In this document: one piece after another, positions 12,190-22,091 of the stretch
Position numbering within the stretch: the stretch's first letter is position 1
Layout of the letters: each line of letters begins with the position of its first letter
Origin: Tetracentron sinense
Lineage: Eukaryota; Streptophyta; Magnoliopsida; Trochodendrales; Trochodendraceae
Reading direction: 5' to 3'
NCBI GenBank assembly: GCA_015143295.1
Contig: CM026570.1
Coordinates: 22,451,250-22,515,249 of the forward strand
DNA length: 64,000 nt
The notes under the pieces: generated by a model
The model's input: the letters and a program-made list of their open reading frames with translations, nothing else
What the model was told of the DNA's origin: nothing
The model's database searches: none
Position numbers and translations under genes: made by a program

Positions 12190-12380
12190 GCAAACTATTG
12201 CTCCTCGCTCTCACAAAGCCAATTCAACTATCATTCATCCTAGTTAATTTTTTTAACTCCTATGTTTAAAGAATTTTTTATTTTATTTTAAAAAAAATTA
12301 AAGGTAGATGGGTGAATCTTAGGGATGAGTGAATCTTAACCACGGTTAAATTAAGTTAAAAAAGGACACGGGGCATTGAA
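12190..12380. mobile_element. Foldback MITE family A copy (partial)
   Basis: Contains GTGAATCTTAACCACGGTTAA at the right and ATCATTCATCCTAGTTAATT at the left, roughly inverted. The GAATCTTAACCACAGTTAA phrase is shared with copies near 13440, 43190, 46110, 49040 and 50920. Confidence 0.45.
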
Positions 12381-13109
12381 CCGCGTCGGAGGAGGTGATT
12401 ATTTTTCTAAAAAGAATGCTACGTCGGTTAGGGTTTGAAAATTTGGTGGGAGGGGTTGAAATCCGCCTTTTCAATTGGGCAGCTTGAAAATCAGAGCATT
12501 TTGTTTTACAAGGGGCACCGACACGGTGAGAAGGGGAGCGATGGAGAGGGACACGACGAGGGTTGACGGTGGAGCCCATCTTTGGTCCAAGACGGCTAGC
12601 CGATCTGGCGAGTCGCGGTGCCTAAGGGACCACCACCAACTCATTGAGAGTGATGGATATCCTCATTTATTATTTATTATTTATTATCACATAGTGGCGA
12701 AAAAGAGCCTCAATCTGAGGTGTTCAATGGCGACACCCGCTCCTCTAAATTATCTTTGTCTTCCTTGCTAATGTATCATACCTACTTTTATCATTTTATT
12801 TACGTAAATGCCATTCTCTTCTTGCCTGCCATGTGGCATGTTTAACATCACTAAGCTGGGGGAGGGATGCCGACGGGCGCTCGGGCATCCACAACTCATG
12901 GAGCACCTGACCATAATAAAGGGGGGAGATATCAAGTAGGGAGAAGTCAAAATCATGAAAGAAAATGAAATGACTTCTTCCCAAATTATTATGGCAAAAG
13001 ATCAGCTCTGCTCAGTTCGGGCATCCACAATTCATGGGATTTGGCCGTCTTGTTCATGCTCTATAGACCGTCATGTGTTCCTTTTGATATTTATTAATTG
13101 TTGTTGAGA
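12381..13109. other. Intergenic, no gene recognised
   Basis: GC-richer stretch with short overlapping frames on both strands but no recognisable protein. A phrase around CGGGCATCCACAA(C/T)TCATGG occurs twice (about 12880 and 13018), a small local repeat. Confidence 0.35.
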
Positions 13110-13510
13110 TTCACTCATCTTAAGATTCATACATTTAACCTTAGTTTTTAGAAAAATAGGTATTAATAGGGCAATTAAAGAAGTTGTGTGGAATAAATAG
13201 TTTTGGTCTACGAGAGCCAGATAAAATCAGATCCCTAGCAGAGATGCAATCACAGTTCACCCATGGGTGAACACATTATTGACTGTGGTCAATCTAAACC
13301 TTAGTTTTTAGAAAAATAAATATTAAAAAAGTAATAATCTTAAGGGTTGAAAATTCTTAATCATAATTAAAAAATTTCTTCATATTTTTTTCTAAAAACC
13401 AAGGTTAGATTATTGAATTCTAAGGATTAATGAATCTTAATCACAGTTAATAGGAACACATGTTGACCTATGGGTGCGATTGAACTCTGCGATTGGATGT
13501 GACTCCATCT
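13110..13510. mobile_element. Foldback MITE family A (complex or nested copy)
   Basis: Three blocks of ACCTTAGTTTTTAGAAAAAT or its reverse complement (about 13138, 13290, 13390) alternate with GATTAA/TTAATC words. The right end carries GAATCTTAATCACAGTTAA and GTTGACCTATGGGTGCGATT, shared with other family A copies. Looks like one copy inserted in another. Confidence 0.5.
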
Positions 13511-14133
13511 CTCCCTAGCTAGTTGGGGGTGGCATGTCCTATGATGAAAAAAAAAGGGGGGGAAAAGATTAGTGGTTGGTGGGAAGATTGTCAATAAGTT
13601 GAGGGATCTAACACTTTTTTTGTACATGTTAACCAAAGTTCTATAATTATGGTAGCAACTTCAAAAACAATATTAACGGTCTCCCCGTCAGCTATTACTA
13701 AAGGTGATCCTTATTCACTCACAAAAAAAAAAACATAGGGAGAGTTGAGCAACTTTAAAAGGAAAGATACAATTTTGAAGCACGATTTCACTACAAGACT
13801 GCTGCACTAGAGCCAACCTCTATCACAGGTGGCTTTTGCAATGCCGGACTTGAAGCCGGGTTGATAACGTGAAAGGTAATGTCCCTAATAAGCGATAGAA
13901 AGATGTTTTTGGAAAAAACTCTGAGCACTTTTGTCAAACATCTCGGAAAAGATTGTCAAGTTCTAATACTAGTGCACATTTCAGCTACATCATTAAATCC
14001 CAATAGTATTGTAAGGTCAATCTAAGTTTTCATTTCCCATCAAAAACAAAAATCTAAGTTTTCATAGGAATCAGCCCACTTTCGCACTCGTCCAGGTACT
14101 TCCATTTAAGATAAATTGCATAGAGATTAATTT

Positions 14134-14325
14134 TGAGCCGGAGCTTTACTTCACAGTGTTGAGGTGGAGCTCCCTTATTTACGCTATAACAATGACAAGT
14201 TTATAATTATTAAGAGAGTCTGGGGTAATTTGGTAACACATAATTACAAGATTGTCACCGTCACAATGTAAAAAGGAGAGCTTTGAGCTGTGAAACTGAG
14301 CTCCTCTTTGTATTTAAACTGAATT
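14134..14325. mobile_element. Foldback MITE family B copy 1
   Basis: Left arm around CCGGAGCTTTACTTCACAGT followed by GAGCTCCC, then TTACGCTATAACAATGACAA. The right arm is its diverged inverse (GTCACAATGTAAAAAGGAG then GCTGTGAAACTGAGCTCC). The middle is AATTAT-rich. Related copies lie at 48180-48365 and 54766-54950. Confidence 0.65.
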
Positions 14326-14459
14326 GTATAATTAACCTACAAACTAACAGTTATAAACAACATTAGAAACACACTTTTCAACTCCTTGAAAGGAGGATAT
14401 TTCTTGACTTCGTAAGGCATGTATAGGTCCACAACTCCTCCATTAGTTAGGCCTTTTTG

Positions 14460-14537
14460 AAGTGAGTGTGTGGGTTTACTCTCATGGACCTTAGCGGTAA
14501 TCATACTCTGCATTGTATCACTCTTATCACTCATAGA
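14460..14537 (+). repeat. Flanking duplicated host segment (copy 1, interrupted)
   Basis: The phrase from GGGTTTACTCTCATGGACC to CACTCATAGA recurs at about 19298-19362, where it continues into CTTCTTCTCCATTCAACTTA. The same continuation also directly follows the right TSD of the LTR element (19222). The host site was already tandemly duplicated when the element inserted. Confidence 0.75.
14533..14537. repeat. Target-site duplication ATAGA (left)
   Basis: ATAGA here and at 19222-19226 flanks the LTR element between them and marks its insertion site. Confidence 0.85.
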
Positions 14538-16289
14538 TGAAAGGGAAAAAATCTCGTACATGCCACGCGTCTATAGCTGCTTAGCTGGTAGAGGAATGAT
14601 AGCACAACTCCACCTGTGAATGAGTCTGAGGGGGCGGGTGTGCACCCTGAAATAAGCTCCGATGATAAAGTCAGTATAAGGCACCAAACACAGTATAAGG
14701 CACAAGCACATTATATGGCACAAGCACATGATAAGGCAGAAGCACATGATAAGGCACAAGCACATCAGTATAAGGCACAAGCACATGAACATATGAACAT
14801 AATAGTATAGAGATACTTATCGTGAGGTCACTGAGCATATGCACTTGAGGACGAGCTCTGGGGAGGCACTGGGTATATGCACTTGAGGACGGGCTCTGGT
14901 GAGGCACTGGGTATATGCACTTGAGGACGGGCTCTGGTGTTATGCTCTGGAGATTGTAGCTCAGGAGGCACAAAGAATATGGCTCAGACAACGTAGCTCG
15001 GACAAGGCACAGACAACGTAGCGCTGATAGGGCACAGACAACGTGGCTCTGATAGGGCACAGACAACGTAGCTCTGAAGGCACTGACAACATAGCTCAGA
15101 TAACGTACTCTGATAACGTGCTCTGACAACATAGCTCACATAGCTCGGACAAGGCACTGACAACGCAGCTCGGATAAGGCAGCTCTAGCTCTGATAACGT
15201 ATACGTTGTGAATCCGTTGTGCATCAGACAACGGGTACGTTGTGCAGCAGACAACGTGTACGTTGTACAGCAAACAACGTGTACGTTGTACAGCTCACGA
15301 CGGGCACGTTGTACATCAGATAACGGACAACGAGCTCGGAACTATGCACAACACAACGTGACAACGGATGACGAGCTCAGCACTACTCACAGCACAACGT
15401 GACAACGGCTTACGAGCTCAGCACTACTCACAGCACAACGTGACAACGGATGACAAGCTCAGCACTACTCACAGCACAACGTGACAACGGCTTACGAGCT
15501 CAGCACTACTCACAGCACAACGTGACAACGGATTTGGCACCATTCATAGCTCAGATAACACTACAACGGGTTTGGCACCATTCACAACGTCAGGCACAAG
15601 TTCAAGTATGATTGCACTCATCAGATGATTAACTGCAAGGCCGTGCAAGTGGCGGTGTGGCCGTTCATGGAGAGCATCAGGCGGACATGGCCTATTTGAG
15701 AGAATCTGACGACCATAATCGCTTGTGAGACCATAAAGAGCATCAAGTATCCGGATAACACCAAAGGGAGATGAGAGAATCAGGTGAGTGGCGGTCTGCA
15801 CAGCACTCCGGGGTAGTGGTGTGAATGACTCAAGCTTCTCAGATCTCCCTCTTCCTCTTCCTCTTTCTCTTCCTCTTCTTCTTCTTCTTCTTCTCTTGAT
15901 CTCCTCTCTCGCCTTTCGCACCATCCTCCTTGCCTTTCGCACCATCCTCCTTTGCCTTTCGCACCATCCATCTTTCTTCTTCTTCTGCCCTTTCTCTCCT
16001 CTCTTGCCTTTCACACCATCATGTTTGCCTTTTGCACCATCCTGCTTGCCTTTTGCACCATCTTCTTTGCCTTTTGCACCATCCTCCTTTTCTCTCTGGT
16101 GATTCTTGCTTATTTACAGGCATTTTTAGTCATCATGACTTGTGCAGTCACGATGGGACCACCTGCCAGACAACACTCAAGTGAGCCAGCACATAGCCCA
16201 AGTGGGCTTATGTCGGCTAAATTGTCAGAATTTGTGAGCATGAGAAATCCCTATTTTACCCCTCCTTTTTACGAATTTTATCCGTTACA
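14538..16289 (-). repeat. 3' LTR of the non-autonomous element
   Basis: 1752 bp. It contains several tandem arrays in order: AAGGCACAAGCACAT-type units (14690-14790), a unit of about 40 bp with TATGCACTTGAGGACGGGCT (14835-14940), ACAACGTAGCTC-type units (14990-15190), ACGTTGTACAGC units (15225-15320), a unit of about 45 bp with CACAACGTGACAACGG (15350-15535), a CTT-rich tract (15845-15900), and a unit of about 22 bp with GCCTTTTGCACCATCCTCC (15910-16090). Long reading frames across these arrays on both strands are low-complexity artefacts. Confidence 0.85.
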
Positions 16290-16397
16290 TTTAGCCCCTT
16301 CTCGGTGCCTTGAACTCCGTTCGAGGTGCCGAGAATACTCCATGGGAAGGGGTAAAATAGGAACATGGATCTACCTGCTTCGCAGACACTAATTGTG

Positions 16398-16428
<31 letters not shown>

Positions 16429-17415
16429 TTCCGTTGTAGATGCTTCGTTCTCACAGATACGTTGTGCTCTCGCATGAACAAGGCCGAGCTTACGAGCTTG
16501 TATCAGCCCCTAGTCAGGTCTTCTCGTGCATAGTACCTCAGAGCATGTGTTAGAGAGCACGGGAATGTACATGTAGCACAACACCAAGAAAAATGAAGTC
16601 ATTAGGTACTTCGAGCACGAGAATGTGCATGAACACGTGAAGATGCATGAGCACAGAGATTCACTTGATAACACACGGATGAGTTTGCAGTAAAAACCAT
16701 CATAAATATAGACAAATGCTATCTCACGCGAATGACCCATAATGGGGCATCATGACACCATGCTCAGATGGCATTGCATGAAGATAAGCCAATTGGTCGC
16801 TTACCCGACAATGCATCTGACTGAGTCACAGAGGTTCCGTAGTGAGCATCATGCTTAGATATGTGTTGAACCGTGTGGTAAGACACCTTGCTCGGATGAC
16901 ATGTCATCAAGAAGCTACAAGTGTCTCATCACTGTATTCAGACATATCAGATAAGACATCATTTGACATTGCATTCACGATGTTTTTTACTTGATATGGC
17001 ACTAGTCGCTTCTCTTGATCTTTCACTTGATACGTCACTGATCTTTCACTTGATAAGTCACTTGATAGGCTGATAATTCACTCGATAATTCACTTTATAT
17101 TGAAAATTCACTAGAGCATTCACTGAACAGTTCAATTGATAAATCACTTGAGAATGCACTCGATAATTCACTTGAGAAAGCACTCGATAATTCACTTGAG
17201 AAAGCACTCGATAATTACCTCTTGATTGTTGTCATGCAGTGAAAGCCCCATTCAGACGAGAAGATGCTCGTCATTTGTGATTGTCTAAGCCCCTTTGCCT
17301 CATTCTCAATTGTTCCCACAGACAACGTGACAAAGGATTGGGCACCATTCACAGCACATCGCGACAACGGATTTCCCACAGACAACGTAGCTCTTTCCCA
17401 CAGACGGCGCCAATT
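16290..17415 (-). other. Non-coding internal region of the LTR element
   Basis: About 1126 bp with no protein signature. The right half (about 16980-17220) is a string of TTCACTTGATA/GATAATTCACT words forming a degenerate array. The primer-binding site lies at the right end. Confidence 0.75.
17395..17412 (-). other. Primer-binding site (TGGCGCC type)
   Basis: Read on the minus strand, TGGCGCCGTCTGTGGGAA begins three bases after the LTR end. This is the place and sequence type of a tRNA primer-binding site in plant gypsy elements and fixes the element's orientation. Confidence 0.85.
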
Positions 17416-19221
17416 TGAAAGGGAAAAAATCCCGTACATGCCACGCGTCTATAGCTGCTTAGCTGGTAGAGGAATGATAGCACAACTCCACCTGTGAATG
17501 AGTCTGAGGGGGCGGGTGTGCACCCTGAAATAAGCTCCGATGATAAAGTCAGTATAAGGCACCAAACACAGTATAAGGCACAAGCACAGTATATGGCACA
17601 AGCACATGATAAGGCAGAGCACATGATAAGGCACAAGCACATCAGTATAAGGCACAAGCACATGATAAGGCACAATCACATGAACATATGAACATAATAG
17701 TATAGAGATACTTATCGTGAGGTCACTGAGCATATGCACTTGAGGACGAGCTCTGGTGAGGCACTGGGTATATGCACTTGAGGACGGGCTCTGGTGAGGC
17801 ACTGGGTATATGCACTTGAGGACGGGCTCTGGTGTTATGCTCTGGAGATTGTAGCTCAGGAGGCACAAAGAATATGGCTCAGACAACGTAGCTCGGACAA
17901 GGCACAGACAACGTAGCACTGATAGGGCACATACAACGTGGCTCTGATAGGGCACAGACAACGTAGCTTTGAAGGCACTGACAACGTAGCTCAGATAACG
18001 TACTCTGATAACGTGCTCTGACAACATAGCTCACATAGCTCAGACAAGGCACTGACAACGCAGCTCGGATAAGGCAGCTCTAGCTCTGATAACGTATACG
18101 TTGTGCATCCGTTGTGCATCAGACAACGGGTACGTTGTGCAGCAGACAACGTGTACGTTGTACAGCAAACAACGTGTACATTGTACAGCTCACGACGAGC
18201 ACGTTGTACATCAGACAACGGACAACGAGCTCGGAACTATGTACAACACAACGTGACAACGGATGACGAGCTCAGCACTACTCACAGCACAACGTGACAA
18301 CGGCTTACGAGCTCAGCACTACTCATGGCACAACGTGACAACGGCTTACGAGCTCAGCACTACTCAGAGCACAACGTGACAACGGATTTGGCACCATTCA
18401 CAGCTCAGATAACGCTACAACGGGTTTGGCACCATTCACAGCTCAGATAACGCTACAACAGGTTTGGCACCATTCACAGCGTCGGGCACAAGTTCAAGTA
18501 TGATTGCACTCATCAGATGATTAACTGCAAGGCCGTGCAAGTGGCGGTGTGGCCATTCATGGAGAGCATCAGGCGGACATGGCCTATTTGAGAGAATCAA
18601 ACGGCCATAATCGCTTGTGAGACCATAAAGAGCATCAAGTATCCGGATAACACCAAAGGGAGATGAGAGAATCAGGTGAGTGGCCGTCTGCACAGCACTC
18701 CGGGGTAGTGGTGTGAATGACTCAAGCTTCTCAGATCTCCCTCTTCCTCTTCCTCTTCCTCTTCCTCTTTCTCTTCCTCTTCTTCTTCTTCTTCTCTTGA
18801 TCTCCTCTCTCGCCTTTCGCACCATCCTCCTTGCCTTTCGCACCATCCTCCTTTGCCTTTCACACCATCCATCTTTCTTCTTCTTCTGCCCTTTCTCTCC
18901 TCTCTTGCCTTTCGCACCATCATGCTTGCCTTTTGCACCATCCTCTTTGCCTTTTGCACCATCCTGCTTGCCTTTTGCACCATCCTCTTTGCCTTTTGCA
19001 CCATCCTCCTTTTCTCTCTGGTGATTCTTGCTTATTTACAGGCATTTTTAGTCATCATGACTTGTGCAGTCATGATGGGACCACCTGCCAGACAACACTC
19101 AAGTGAGCCAGCACATAGCCCAAGTGGGCTTATGTCAGCTAAATTGTCAGAATTTGTGAGCATGAGAAATCCCTATTTTACCCCTCCTTTTTACTCCTTT
19201 TTACGAATTTTATCCATTACA
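17416..19221 (-). repeat. 5' LTR of the non-autonomous element
   Basis: 1806 bp, 54 bp longer than its partner. Visible differences are mostly in array copy number (AAGGCACAAGCACA units, the 45-bp CACAACGTGACAACGG unit, the CTT tract, GCCTTTTGCACCATCCTCC units) rather than point changes, plus a duplicated CTCCTTTTTA near its right end. Confidence 0.85.
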
Positions 19222-19475
19222 ATAGACTTCTTCTCCATTCAACTTAAACCTTAGGAGTTGGGACCATATTCAATCAATCACACCCACAGGTCAACATGGG
19301 TTTACTCTCATGGACCTTAGCAGTAATCATACTCTGCATTGTATCACTCTTATCACTCATAGACTTCTTCTCCATTCAACTTAGACCTTTTTCAACCAAA
19401 AGAAAAACTTAAACCTTAGGAGTTGGGACCATATTCAATCAATCACACACAGGTCAACATGTGTCTCTTGTAACT
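19222..19475 (+). repeat. Tandem host duplication beside the LTR element
   Basis: Contains the right TSD ATAGA (19222-19226). Two copies of ATAGACTTCTTCTCCATTCA, AACTTAAACCTTAGGAGTTG and GGTCAACATG (about 19222-19300 and 19360-19462) make a repeat unit of about 140 bp. Non-coding. Confidence 0.75.
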
Positions 19476-19660
19476 CTCATTAGTTGTGGAAAAATTTACT
19501 AACCCTTAAGGTTAAATAATCTAACCTTGGTTTTTAGAAATATGTATATAATAACCTTAAAGTTAAAACTTCTTAACTAGAGTTAATATGACAGTTAAAG
19601 GGGCTTTGTGAGTACGATTAAACTCTCCCAAGTTCGTAACTGGACAAGATCCGGACTCAA
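19460..19660. mobile_element. Foldback MITE family A copy
   Basis: Carries AATCTAACCTTGGTTTTTAG and, further right, GAGTTAATATGACAGTTAAA and GTACGATTAAACTCTCCCAA, shared with the family A copies at 13110-13510 and 43015-43265. The ends are diverged. Confidence 0.5.
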
Positions 19661-19717
19661 CCTTAGGACCTTTAGGTAAAAAATTTGAGGTCCTATTGCC
19701 AATGATTTCTTTAGAAT

Positions 19718-21148
19718 TGTAAGGGATAAATTAGGTTTTCACCCAACACCCACCGACCCAACACCCACTGCCTATGTGTTGGCTCTTATGAGCTGGCACA
19801 TACCCTTTGCCTATAAAAGGTAGTGAACAGGTGAGAGAGGAGAGAGGCGTGAACCAAAATCCAGAGGGAAAAACCAAAGAACAAGAAGAAAGAAAGAAAG
19901 GGGCTCGGGGGCTTGGGGCCTCGGTCATTTGGTCCACGATCCTCGACCCCAAAGGGCTCAAATGATCGCTCCACCCAAACAGATGATCGAGATCACTCTC
20001 GTAGATCTCCACCATCCGATCGCCTATGCCACATCATATGTTATGCCACATCTCCCGACAGGAACCCCTACACCCTATCAATGTCTGATTCTTTATGTTT
20101 ATCTGTTTGATGATATGTCAATACCATACAACTACCTGCATGGTCACGTATTTGATCACTCACCCCTGACTTGTTCAAGTACACTCATGTACAAGTACAC
20201 TCACCCCTAACTTGCTCGAGTACACTCACCTTTGACTTACCCGAGTACACTCTTGTACAAGTACACTCATCCTTGCCTTGTCCTAGTACACTCTTGTACA
20301 AGTACACTCACCCTTGCCTTGTCCTAGTACACTCTTGTACGAGTACACTCATTCCCGATTTGCCTAAGTATACTCTTGTATGAGTACACTCATCTCCGTA
20401 TTGATTGACCACGTATTGGCTGAGCACGTGCCCATCCTTGACCGAGCATGAACCCTCGATGACCGAGCACGTAGCCATCCTTGCCCGAGCAAGTACCCAT
20501 CCTTGGGTGACTTGCCTATTTTTATCAATTTAATGCATTCGACCCAAACTAGTAGAACACTCCCGACCTGATCACTTGCTCAATGCCCAGACTGAACATC
20601 CGCTCATCCACCAGACCTCTGTCATCCGAACACGCCCTGCCCAAATATACTCTTGGATGAATGCACTCGCGAATGGACACTCACACGATGTACTCAATCT
20701 ATATACATGCGTAGTGTTTTCACCAGTATCCTTGCAAGTGCATCCGGATAGGTCATGTTCGACCACCGCCCTCTGTAGTCATGTTCGATTCTCGCCCTGG
20801 TCTTCTATTCCCGACCGGAAAGACCTCTGACATCCGAGTACCCTTTGTCAACCGATCAATGGTTATAAGGTAAGTATATCTATACTCTAACTCCTATGCC
20901 CATATGCTGACTTGCCCGTCAGAGTGTCTTGATAGGTCAGACGACCACCCACCTTGCAAGGATGAACTCTAGCTAAACCAAGGATGAACCCAAACTGAAT
21001 CTTGGACTATTCCATGGGGAACGTCAACTTCATTGAAGAGTGTGTCATATGATAAGAGTATGGATGACGTATATCTACAGATGAGTGTACCAGACTTGAA
21101 CCATGCAACTCGGGACAAGTACCGTTAGCCTGGAAGTTTCCCTTTACA
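19718..21148 (+). mobile_element. Solo LTR, 1.43 kb (TSD AGAAT)
   Basis: Begins TGTAAGGGATAAATTAG and ends GTTTCCCTTTACA, so TGTAA.GGGA and TCCC.TTTACA form imperfect inverted ends. It is flanked by AGAAT at 19713-19717 and 21149-21153. A TATAAAAG box lies at 19812-19819, fitting transcription on the plus strand. There is no coding or PBS-linked internal region, so it is read as a solo LTR. Superfamily is not certain; gypsy is likely from its size and structure. Confidence 0.8.
20165..20400 (+). repeat. GTACACTC minisatellite within solo LTR
   Basis: Units of about 42 bp built from AGTACACTCTTGTACAAGT and ACTCACCCTTGCCTTGTCCT, about five or six copies, each with two GTACACTC half-units and the near-palindrome TTGTACAAG. 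It lies downstream of the TATA box. Confidence 0.8.
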
Positions 21149-21580
21149 AGAATCAATTTGTAAACAATAAGTTAAGTCTTCTATTGGTCTCTTTATTAAA
21201 AAATCAGCTAAACTATCTTTCGATTTCACAAAATTGAGTTTCGACACTTGTCCTTTCGCTTAAACAACGGAGTTGTATATGTCTCATTGAAGTGAGAGGC
21301 CCCTTGAATTGAGTGGGGGTTGATATACCAACTCGTTATTCAAAACATATTCTAATTGGGATTGTAGCCTAAATGTGATATATACCAAAATAAAATTGAG
21401 TACCAAATTACTAAGTTATTCATTTTTAGAACTATGCCTTGGACAAAATATATTCATTAGTTGACAAAAAAAATTGTTTTTTGTTGTTGCAATGATAACT
21501 TACCCAATCAACTAATCATAATAAATTAAAATAGGAGGTAGAACACGTTCAAAAGTGGTACTTCAACCACTAGTCAGTTA

Positions 21581-21738
21581 CACCCCGCCTCTTGCGCCAA
21601 TGATGGGGTGTGTGGCCTCTCTCGATAGAGGTCTTGGGATCCATTTTCCCCAGGTGATAAGTAGCAAGAACTTCAATCTCCAATGCTAACCACTAACCAT
21701 ATACTAACATAGGTAAATGATATCCTCTAGTAAAAATA
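21581..21738 (+). mobile_element. SINE family 1, copy 1
   Basis: A tRNA-derived SINE of about 160 bp. A-box-like TTGCGCCAATGATGG and B-box-like GGGATCCATTTTCC are spaced as in a pol III promoter, followed by AAGAACTTCAATCTCCAA and a 3' end GTAAATGATATCCTCTAG plus an A-rich tail. Related copies lie at 42129-42293, 49625-49735, 49839-49960 and 60341-60487. Confidence 0.65.
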
Positions 21739-22086
21739 ACCACAAGTAAGTTCATTAGCCATTCTTCTTCTACAGCTCAATCCTTGTTATTGATCCCCCT
21801 TTGAATAATCCCTCTTTTGCTTAATTATTGTCCACGCAATCACCAAAAATTATTTTTTTCATGAATTTTAAACCATGCATCTAATATACTTTGATTTTTT
21901 ATTAGTTCGACACCAATTGTATAGTATGTTTCTTATTAAAAGTGTCTCGAGTTCTATTGATAACGAGTGGAATCAAATAGCTCGATCGAGTAGATAAAAT
22001 CTATGTTCACCAGATTGAGAAGCGAAACGAAAGCGAAAAGTGATGCTAAAAATATCATTGAAAAAACGAGAAGCAAGAAATGAGAC

Positions 22087-22091
22087 ACGGA
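22087..22091. repeat. Target-site duplication ACGGA (left)
   Basis: ACGGA here and at 39512-39516 flank the Ogre-like element and define it as one insertion. Confidence 0.75.

Larger units (their letters stand above)
14538..19221 (-). mobile_element. Non-autonomous LTR retrotransposon with array-rich LTRs
   Basis: A complete element with LTRs 14538-16289 and 17416-19221 flanked by the TSD ATAGA. In element orientation (minus strand) the LTR runs from TGTAA to TTTCA. The primer-binding site TGGCGCCGTCTGTGGGAA follows the right (5') LTR, and a purine-rich GAGAAGGGGCTAAA tract precedes the left (3') LTR. The internal region of about 1.1 kb has no gag or pol motif, so the element must have used proteins from another gypsy element. 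The two LTRs look very similar, suggesting a fairly recent insertion. No autonomous partner lies in the window. The PBS type suggests gypsy; this is inferred. Confidence 0.88.

Noticed and set aside
15225-15540. Regularly spaced repeats that look superficially like a CRISPR array
   Set aside because: Units are variable tandem repeats inside a plant LTR, the spacers are themselves repeated, and there are no cas genes.
14616-16392. Long open frames on both strands (Arg/Glu-rich, Leu/Pro/Ser-rich, Ala/His/Gln-rich)
   Set aside because: They read through short tandem arrays inside an LTR, occur in overlapping frames on both strands, and recur with copy-number changes in the partner LTR.
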